NCBI RefSeq assembly: GCF_029962835.1
Contig: NC_080585.1
Span: 62,049,443-62,113,442 of the forward strand
DNA: 64,000 nucleotides
Direction of reading: 5' to 3'
Source: Magnolia sinica
Taxonomy: Eukaryota; Streptophyta; Magnoliopsida; Magnoliales; Magnoliaceae
Shown here: positions 56,313-64,000 of the stretch, one piece after another
How the letters are laid out: each line of letters begins with the position of its first letter
How positions within the stretch are numbered: position 1 is the stretch's first letter
The notes under the pieces: model-generated
Told to the model about the DNA's origin: nothing
What the model saw: only the letters and a program-made list of their open reading frames with translations
Databases searched by the model: none
Translations under genes and position numbers: made by a program

Positions 56313-58154
56313 TGTAAGTGTTATAGTTTATAGCCCTTTTTGTTGTCAAATTTGTGGTGCCAAAGACACTATTATGCAGCTTGCATCTATGAAAAACAAT
56401 GCTCTACTCAAGATCAGCTTTGTTTGACAAGCACTGTTCACAAGTCAAGAATCTCAAGAAGCTTTCAAGTTCAACCTCAAGATCTCAAGAAGCTTTCAAG
56501 TTTGAGCTCCATCAAGACTTCAAGCTTTGCTACTTTCAAAGGTCTCTTGTCTCTAAATTTCAATGTCCTTACTTCACTATTGAGGTATGACTGACCTTAG
56601 GTTGACCTTTAAAGTAGGTCATTCTGGATACATAATTCATATGTTTTATATATGTGAGTTTAGGTTGTTCTAAGACTAGTCCTGGACTTTGTTCGACTAG
56701 TCCTAGCACTGCTTCGACCTGTCTAAGAATTTCCTAGATCAGTCATAAGTTTGTTGCAAAATTTGGATATTTTCTGTTTGGCTTCGACTAGTCTTAAGGT
56801 TTATTCGACTAGTCGTATGAACAGTGTCGACTGTTTCTTTGACCTATCGTAGAGCTACGACTCAATGTACAGTGTTGAAGATTGGCTAGCTTTGACTAGT
56901 CGTGTGAAACCTACGACCAGTCGAAGGGGACCTACGACCAGTCATAGACCACCTACGACCAGTCGTGAAACCGTCAGATCTTATCGCACCCAAATTTTCA
57001 AATATTTGTTGGTTCTACGACCAGTCGTAGAGATCTTTAGACCAGTCAAAGATGTGATTTGCTCACCTATAAATAGAGCTCGAATCTCAGAATAAAATAT
57101 GAAATTTAAGCTAATTTAACTCGGCCTTTTGAGAGATAAATCTGTGCTCCATTTTAAGCTAAGTGTGCATATTTAATATTCTCTTTCTTTAGCTTTTCTT
57201 ATTTGATTTTGTTTCTACATTCCAATCTTATTTGAAAAGAGGAATTGTTGTATTCCATCTTCTTGGAATCAAAATCAAATAGAGTTACGCCCCATTTGGT
57301 TTAATTTAAAATCTGTTAGAACTTAGAACCATTACAAAGAGAGTATTGGACATTGAACTTTGACATTCAAATCTCTATTCCGACTTAGTTCTTCTGGGCT
57401 GCTACAACGATGGAGAAAGTCAGGTATTTTACGTTTGTGTAATTTACTTTCATTTAGTTTTCTTTTGAGATTTGCCAGAAAAATCTCATTGTATTGGTTA
57501 TCTGAGGAGAGCCAGGAAAACTCAGAAGAGGGGTTTTTTAATTGTGTAAGCCCATAGAGAAAAACACAATTGTGAAGGTTTTGGGTGAACCTGGAAAACC
57601 TATCTTTGATAGTGAATGCTGATATCTCCTGTGTGAGGATATTGGGAGTGGAGTAGCGCTATGTGGCTGTTGTTGAACAGTTGGTGTACACACAGGTGAA
57701 CCACTATAATTCTTTGTCTTATGGTTTGAATGATTGCTTAAGTTTTATCTCTTTTCATTCAGATTTGTGGAATGTATGTGCGGATATGAATGTTGTAAAA
57801 TTTACATTACAAGCACAGTGGGAATGTTGTAATAATTTAGTTTTAAATTCCTGCAATTTATTTCAATTCCTTACTATTTATTTATTCCTCTCCGGTTTGA
57901 TTTTTTAATATAAAGGACGTTGTAGAAATAAGGTTGTCCTACCATAAACCTTTGCTTTTTATGGTGTAAGGTTGTCCTCAGAACTAAATTCGTATCAACC
58001 TCTCAATACTTGTTAAGTGAGGTTGCTTTTATTTCAGCATTGTGATTTGATTCAGTTTATTTGGCTATCTATCTCACTTTATTCCGCTATTAAAGTTTTA
58101 TTTTGGCATCGTCCTATTCACTCCCCCTCTAGGACATATAACTAGGCCATTTCA
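56313..58154 (+). mobile_element. 3' LTR of the SIRE element
   Basis: Starts TGTAAGTGTTATAG, ends CTAGGCCATTTCA; 1842 bases. TATA at 57068, preceded by the GACCAGTCG cluster (56690-57040). An extra block at about 57388-57575 (TTCTTCTGGGCTGC...ACACAATTGTG) is absent from the 5' LTR. Confidence 0.92.
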
Positions 58155-58288
58155 AGTGGTATCAAAGCCTAATAGCTCGCTCTTATTGCTTTTTATTTGG
58201 ATTTAATTCATGAGCTAACGATCTAAGCTATATATAAGATGTTTATGAAAATCTTGAAGTATCTAGGACGTATAGCTAGGCCATTTCA
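58155..58288 (+). mobile_element. Residual second SIRE unit: leader copy, filler, and terminal 27 bases of an LTR
   Basis: 58155-58241 repeats the 87-base leader (PBS TGGTATCAAAGC at 58157 through to the gag ATG) seen at 49414-49500. Then comes a short stretch unlike SIRE (58242-58261), and 58262-58288 is the LTR end TCTAGGACGTATAGCTAGG...TTCA. The target duplication ATCTG lies only after this tail, so the tail belongs to the inserted DNA. Confidence 0.85.
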
Positions 58289-58293
58289 ATCTG
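58289..58293 (+). repeat. Target-site duplication (right) of the SIRE insertion
   Basis: ATCTG, identical to 47762-47766. Confidence 0.85.
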
Positions 58294-58784
58294 CGATAGC
58301 TTGAAGTATCTTCTTCTTCTGTTCGAAGTTTATGAAAATAGGAAATCATATTGTTCTCCATCGTCCCTTGGGCATGGCTGAGTGATGGAATCCCTTTTAT
58401 TCTTCACAATTCTCCCATGATGGTTGTTGGATCGGTATATCCTGTTGTCTACCATTGTCTCCTGGGCATGGTTAGGTGATGGAATCACTTCCAATCTTCA
58501 CAACTTTCATCCATTGAGAATTAGGTCAATGGAAGTTCAGATCTGAGTTTATTGAATATCTTCCAATTGGATAAGATATGACTTCAATTCCAATTGAGTG
58601 TCATAAAACGAATAAGGAAACATCCTAATAGCTGTAAGTGGATCCCTGGAATCCCTAGTTTCCCACCTTTGAATTTCTTAAGTTTTTTATTAAATCTCTC
58701 ACAATTACTCTCTACACTTCCAGATTTAGGTTAGATCTTCTCCTAGTTTTAATTCTAATTAATTTCAAAATAGACATACAAGAT
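58294..58784 (+). mobile_element. LTR of the plus-strand Athila-like element, part 2
   Basis: Continuation of the LTR after the SIRE insertion. It contains two related segments with CTGGGCATGG(C/T)T(G/A)(A/G)GTGATGGAATC (near 58370 and 58468) and the LTR-end-like CCCTAGTTTCCCACCTTTGAAT near 58655. The exact LTR end, PBS and start of gag appear to be deleted, since gag homology starts directly near 58785. Confidence 0.6.
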
Positions 58785-59535
58785 TAGTCCTCTAGGAAGA
58801 TGAAATATTCTTCCAATGTTGGGAATGGTTCAAGAATCTCATCAGTTCGTGCCCACAACACGGTTTTGAAACGTGGAGCATAACAACTTTCTTTCACGAT
58901 GGACTGACATCTTCCATGCTCCAATTCGTCGAGACGATGTGCAATGAGGAGTTCATGAACAAAAATGTCGATAAGGTGTGGCATTACTTTGACAAACTCG
59001 CTGAAACTGCATAATCATGGGACATCTCTCTAAAATCAAGCACCACCTCTAGGCCCACTCAATCAAAGGAGAGGGGTGGAATATACCTTCTGAAAGAGGA
59101 TGATGATATCAATGCTAAAGTGGCTAATCTTATAAGAAAATTTGAGGCCATGGAACTAAAGAAAGATAAAGCTAAGAAAACTATATGCGGTATTTGTGCT
59201 TGTAACGTTCACACAACTGAAAATTGTCCAACAATACCTGCTTTTCAAGAGGCACTGAATGAGCAATCTAATGTCATGAATAGTTACCAAAGACCTTTCA
59301 ATGGACCCACCTCCAATACATACAATCCTAATTGGAGAAATCATCCAAACTTCAGTTGGAGGAACGGACAAACGGCTACTCCTCAAGGATTCCCTAATCA
59401 AATTCCAATTCAAGGGAAACCTCAAGAGGATCCGATTCAAAAATATATTCGAGACCAAGAGTCACTCAACCAGGATATCAGATCAGCATTAGGAACGCAT
59501 GCGTCATCTATTCGAGGGATAAAGTCGCACTAAAT
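58785..59535 (+). pseudogene. Athila-like Ty3 gag
   Basis: It enters inside gag: WEWFKNLISSCPQHGFETW, FFHDGLTSSMLQFVETMCNE, NKNVDKVWHYFDKLAETA, then a stop near 59013. Then come ERGGIYLLKEDDDINAKVAN, an intact knuckle CGICACNVHTTENC (CX2CX4HX4C), and the typical YNPNWRNHPNFSWRNGQ block. The N-terminus is missing. The last open frame (from 59120) closes at 59531. The lineage call rests on the NWRNHPNFSW block and the protease that follows. Confidence 0.82.
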
Positions 59536-60540
59536 AATTGGGGGAAAGGGGATGCTTCCTGCTCAAACTCTCCCCAATCCCAAACCATAATATGAGATAA
59601 GTAATCCAAGCTCTTCAAATCAGATGGAGTAAGCTAAATCTATCACCACTCTTAGGAGTGGGAAGACCATTGACAAAACTATTCCAATTAGGGCTAAAAA
59701 GCTTAAGGACCCAGAAGAGGACAACAGTGATAGACCTAGCACTACTCCATAAGAATTAGAACAGGAACTTCAAGGCAAGCCAATTGCACCATTCCCCCAA
59801 CGGTTGATTGTACCAAAACCTCTCTCTAACTCTCAGGAATTCTAGAAGTGTTGAAACAAGTGAAGGTCAATATTCCTCTACTTGATGTCGTAAAACAAAT
59901 ACCTTCATATGCCAAATTTCTGAAAGACTTATGTACGACCAAAAGATGACAAAATATTTAAAAGAAAATATTTTTAACTGAAAAATTGAGTGTCATCCAA
60001 AAGCAAGATGTGCCACAAAAATATAAAGATCCCGGTAGCCCAACCCGTCACTTATGTAATTGGGAACTACCGAATTGAGCACGCACTTCTTGACTTAGGA
60101 GCAACTCTAAATCTAATTCCTTACCCAGTCTATGAACAGCTAGGTTTGGGTGAATTAAAACCCACCCGAACCACATTAAAACTTGTTGATCACTCAATTC
60201 GTATACCGAGAGGGATAATTGAGGATGTGTTGGCCCAGGTTGACAAATTCTACTACCGGTAGATTTTATCGTCCTAGATACTGAACCCATCATCGACATG
60301 AGTACTCAAATTCCGGTCATTCTTGGTCGCTCATTTCTTGCCACATCAAATGCAATCATTAATTATAGGAATAGAGTCATGAGTTTGTATTTCAAGAATA
60401 TGACATTGGAATTGAATATCTTTTTCAATACAGGAAAATTGTCAAAGGATGATGACGATCTCTAAGATATTAACCTGATTGACTCTTTCATGGAAGATGA
60501 AACACTCTTGACCTTATCCTCTAACCCTCTAGAGATGTGT
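59536..60540 (+). pseudogene. Athila-like aspartic protease region
   Basis: A degraded linker leads to VKVNIPLLDVVKQIPSYAKF LKDL in one frame, then QKYKDPGSPT. In the frame of 59990-60262 comes HALLDLGATLNLIPYPVYEQ (DLG active-site loop), LGLGELKPTRTTLKLVDHSI and RIPRGIIEDVLAQVDKFYY. After a frameshift it continues to FLATSNAIINYRNRVMSLYF. The reading then runs to MCLTH, where the solo LTR-1 is inserted. Confidence 0.82.
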
Positions 60541-60544
60541 CTGA

Positions 60545-60549
60545 CCCAC
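60545..60549 (+). repeat. Target-site duplication (left) of the solo LTR-1
   Basis: CCCAC. The identical pentamer follows the LTR at 63367-63371. Confidence 0.9.
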
Positions 60550-63366
60550 TGTAACGTCTCGAAAAAATCTGTACAAAGACCCAAGTACCACTTCAAGCAG
60601 AAATCACTAAAGATTAAATCCTTTAGAAATTAGAAGAAAATTAATTAAGTACTAAACTAAATTAATAAGTAGATTAGCTTGAACCGCTTTCTATACGAAC
60701 TGCAAGACTCAAAAACATTAGAATCGCTAACTCTATATTACCTAAAAACCTAGGATCAATCTCAAAACCCAGTTGCTCTCGGGAGCACACTGAAACTTCT
60801 TATCGAACCTGGACCGCGCATTAAAAGTCCGAGTCCGATTACCGCGAAACTATACGGTTATGACCACCTTACTTGTCTTGATAACCTATAGCATGAAACA
60901 GACGACTTTTGGCTATAACCTAAGTATACCATGGCCCTGGGGCCATTAACATTAGTTATGGGCCTATATAAGGGCCTTAACCTACCCATCTCTCATTTCA
61001 TACGAATTCCCTAAACCCTAGAGAGAGAAGAAAGAAAAGAGAAGGAAAAAGTGAGGAGAAGTGAGAGAAAGTGAGGGATAGTTGCTGGGATTCGACCCCA
61101 TCGCTCCACATGCCAAATCATCCTACCTGTATCGCTATACTGGTGATTTTAACTCCGTTCTTGGGTAAGAAATCCTAACCCTAATCTGTGTTAGGTATCC
61201 AAATAGAGTAAATTGTGAAATAGCTAACCTATTTCATGCTATAGGTTACCGTTATATCGTAGACAAAGACATAGTGTTCAAACTGAGTACGATACGAGTT
61301 TACCGATGAAATGTGCAGACTATAAATTTTTAGGTTATGGTTTTCAAGGCTTTCAATGTCAGTTAATGATTTATGACTGACTTGATTGCTATTACATGTG
61401 CTTAGATGCGATGTTTTCCGCATATTACATATATATATGAACTATGTTGAAATTAATGCATTCTATGTGTTTATTAAAATGTTTATATGAATATGGAATT
61501 ATGATTTATGCTGCCATGATTGTTGTTTGGGAATAAATGATTGTTGTACATGTGGCAACTCCCATGTGAAAGGATTTGCTGTAATATACGTTATAACTAA
61601 TTTATTACAGGTATGTTAATATGTGTAGTCTAAGTGTTTGATAAAATGCCTGAATGAGAAAATGCTTACTGAAATGTATTTAATGAGGGTGTTGAGATAG
61701 GATTCTCAATTACCTTATCTATAGCTACAGTTTCCTTCATGTAACCTAACTTACTACTACGTGATTTATTGATGAAATGCCTATGTATAATAACATGTGC
61801 ACTATGTGTTTGATGAAATGCTCAAATGACATTTATGTTTAATTTGGTTGTCACATGCTGTTTCGACTATCACATTTGGATGCCTATTGTGTTGAGTATG
61901 ATTGGGACTAGTACGTAGTCCAAGCAATCGGTAACGGCTTACGATCAGTGGCCGAACCAGTTTTGCCACGATGGATACGTTCAATGAATCCAAGTCGTAT
62001 GCTGATTATCGACAGTGGTTAGGCCACAAGGAGTGCATATGCGCTCCATGTTGATTAATTCAACGGTGCTCGTACCAGTCAAGCTTGTCAAGTAACCCAG
62101 TTGGCCTAATGTATGTTCACTATGTATAGACGCTACTTTTGAATCTAAGGTACCACTTACCATTGAAAAACCCATTTAACCTTGGTACCACGATATGCTA
62201 AGACTCATGAGCCAGGTATGGTGGTGTATGGGATACCGTGGTTGAGTTGTCGGCCTACGCTGGGGTGACAAGCCTCCTCGTAGTGACCAGTGAGCAACCT
62301 AAACTCATGAGCTGAATATGGTGGTGTATAGGACACCATATTCGAGCTGTTAGCCTACGCTAAGGTGACGAGCCTTTCTCGTAGTGACCTCGAGTATAAA
62401 ATAGGCTTACGATTGGGTGACGAGCCCCTCTTAGTGACCTCGAGTGTGAATTAAGCCTACGCCGAGGTGACGAGCCTCCCGTAGCGACCTATAGTATAAA
62501 ATCACGAACTTACCTATCGTATGTGATTAACTAGGATTGACGACCCTAGATGGATCATTATTTAGGTAAATGATATAAAGGAAGGCACCTTAGCTTCCCA
62601 AACCTGCTATATAAATAGGTCTAATTAAGAACTTGGCTAACCACGCACATGCACCACATTGCATGTGCCTTTAGTGTTGGAGTTAAGCATAGTGGGAGTG
62701 TTACATGCGCGACCAAGAGATGATGTCGCAGAGGGAGTGTAGGCGAGGGCATACATCATTATCGCATTACATCCTTGCATTAACCAGAGTACTTGAAATG
62801 CTTATTGTATTGCTTTATCATTACTGCTTGACTGAGTTAATATTAACATTTGCCTTATAGCTCCACTGAGTTGATCAATCACTCCCACTCTAGGATGGTA
62901 TTTTGAAACACCAACCAGACTTTATTGTAGTTTCAGGTGATGTCGAGGCTTACGAGGTGGAGCCTGACTTCTATGATGACGAGGAGGAGTTCTCCTACCT
63001 GCAACTCTTTGACGGGTTTATATAGACCTAGAGTTGCATCACCGGGGCTACAGGGATAAGGATTATATGACATTACACTTTATCATTTTGTATATTTTAG
63101 AACTAAACATGTAATTATTTAACCTGGTAACATGTTCACACTCTGGAGACTCACAACAACTTATGTGTATTATATATCTATCACAGTCTTCCGCTTGCAT
63201 AATCTAATTGTCTTTGGAGTATGATATGCTGATTTAGGGTAATCTCATTCATGTTTAATGCACTAATATAAACAAAATTTAATCATCACTATCTATGTTG
63301 CATAAGTGATGCGTTGGAACTCGGGAGCCGAGCTTCTGCTCGACCCTCGATTTTCAGGTCATTACA
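60550..63366 (+). mobile_element. Solo LTR-1 (Tekay type) inserted in the Athila-like pol
   Basis: It starts TGTAACGTCTCG, ends CAGGTCATTACA; 2817 bases with perfect 5-base duplications and no internal region. It matches LTR 35974-39130 throughout. It contains TATATAAGG at 60965, ATTCCCTAAACCCTAGAGAG at about 61005, and four to five GACGAGCC modules (62205-62500). The host reading continues across it (MCLTH before; SHDLDDDIFG after). Confidence 0.93.
62205..62500 (+). repeat. Tandem GACGAGCC modules of LTR-1
   Basis: Successive units carry GTCGGCCTACGC or variants plus GTGAC(A/G)AGCC and AGTGACC. Units shorten to ~60 bases toward the 3' side. There are more units here than in the LTR at 35974-39130. 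Confidence 0.7.
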
Positions 63367-64000
63367 CCCACTCACATGATTTGGACGATGACATATTTGG
63401 GACATGGGGGTCATGCTGGATACTGTGCCAATACTTGAAGTTAACCGGTGGAGGCCATAATTTTAAGAACTACCCCAAACTGATGTAGTGCCTCTACCAT
63501 CTAACCTCAAAGCACCGAAGCTTGACCTAAAACCTTTGCCTTCTGATTTGAAATATGCCTATTTGGGTCAAGACGAGATATACTTGGTGGTGATCTCTTC
63601 CCACCTTGAGCAAGAACAGGAGAGTAAGCTTATTTCTACTCTCATTGAGCATAAAGGAGCCCTTGGATGGTCAATTATGGACCACAAGGGAATTGACCCT
63701 TCGATTTGTACTCACCAAATTTATCTAGAGGATAATGTGAAGACCTCTCGGTAACCACAACGTAGATTAAATCTAAATATGAAGGAAGTGGTTAAGCCGA
63801 GGTTCTTAAGCTATTAGATGTGGGTATCATATACCCTAGATCCGATAGCCAATGGGTGAGTCCAACTCAGGTGGTTCCCATGAAGTCTGAAATCACCATC
63901 ATAGCCAATGCTAATAATGAACTTGTGCCAACTAGAGTCACTACTGGTTAGAAAATGTGCATTAACTATAGGAAGTTGAATACCATCACAAGGAAGGACC
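63367..64000 (+). pseudogene. Athila-like pol: linker and start of reverse transcriptase, cut by the window end
   Basis: After the duplication the reading resumes SHDLDDDIFG. The frame at 63488-63754 has PLPSNLKAPKLDLKPLPSDL, KYAYLGQDEIYLVVISSHLE and LGWSIMDHKGIDPSICTHQI, the standard lead-in to RT in this lineage. Past a stop at 63752 come QRRLNLNMKEVV and, near the window end, CINYRKLNTITRKD, the RT fingers motif. The element continues beyond 64000. Confidence 0.85.

Overview
This window is a gene-poor stretch of a large, repeat-rich flowering-plant genome. The evidence is nested LTR retrotransposons of typical plant lineages (Ty3 Tekay, Tat and Athila; Ty1 SIRE), a CACTA DNA transposon, MITEs, and captured exons that read as plant proteins (UBP12/13, PXN, SMC4, plant-type PFK, fumarase, SAMHD1-like). 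The many GTGGGCCC...GATGTAT...CCGTCC words remind me of magnoliid genomes, but that is only an impression. I see no intact host gene, no tRNA or rRNA and no CRISPR; every coding region is a transposon gene, a fragment or a pseudogene.

Layout. 1-2103: 3' part of a Tekay-type LTR (family LTR-1). 2104-2440: unassigned. 2441-2865 and 15794-19393: a minus-strand Tekay element (protease, gag, an extra ORF, PBS, end of its 5' LTR), split by a ~12.9 kb CACTA element at 2866-15793. The CACTA element has no visible transposase. It carries a 3.8 kb TTTAGG-like array and exon fragments of at least six unrelated host genes, all in the same orientation and several with introns preserved. 19412-24563: a 5'-truncated LTR of a second family (LTR-2) with a 119-bp higher-order satellite. 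24780-39130: a plus-strand Tekay element (extra ORF, gag, protease, RT, RNase H, integrase, chromodomain, PPT, 3' LTR), whose RT is split by a 4.4 kb solo LTR-2 at 29168-33588. 39131-~40730: 3' end of a Tat/Retand-type element with an antisense ORF and LTR. 40730-45655: AT-rich intergenic DNA with a (TA)n-bearing inverted-repeat element, minisatellites, an orphan exon-like ORF and an RNase-H-like scrap. 45656-46714: 3' end of a minus-strand Athila-like element. 46715-64000: a plus-strand Athila-like element, split by a SIRE copia element (47767-58288) and by a solo LTR-1 (60550-63366).

How the parts fit. Target-site duplications fix the nesting: CCCAC for the LTR-1 solo, GATTC/GATTT for the LTR-2 solo, ATCTG for SIRE, TAA for a Tourist-like MITE, and a degenerate TTA/TTG for CACTA. 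In the CACTA and both solo-LTR cases the interrupted protein resumes on the far side. The most interesting object is the multi-gene CACTA element. Next come the extra ORF that appears in both a Ty3 and a Ty1 element, and the SIRE insertion, which ends in an unusual LTR-leader-filler-LTR-end tail.
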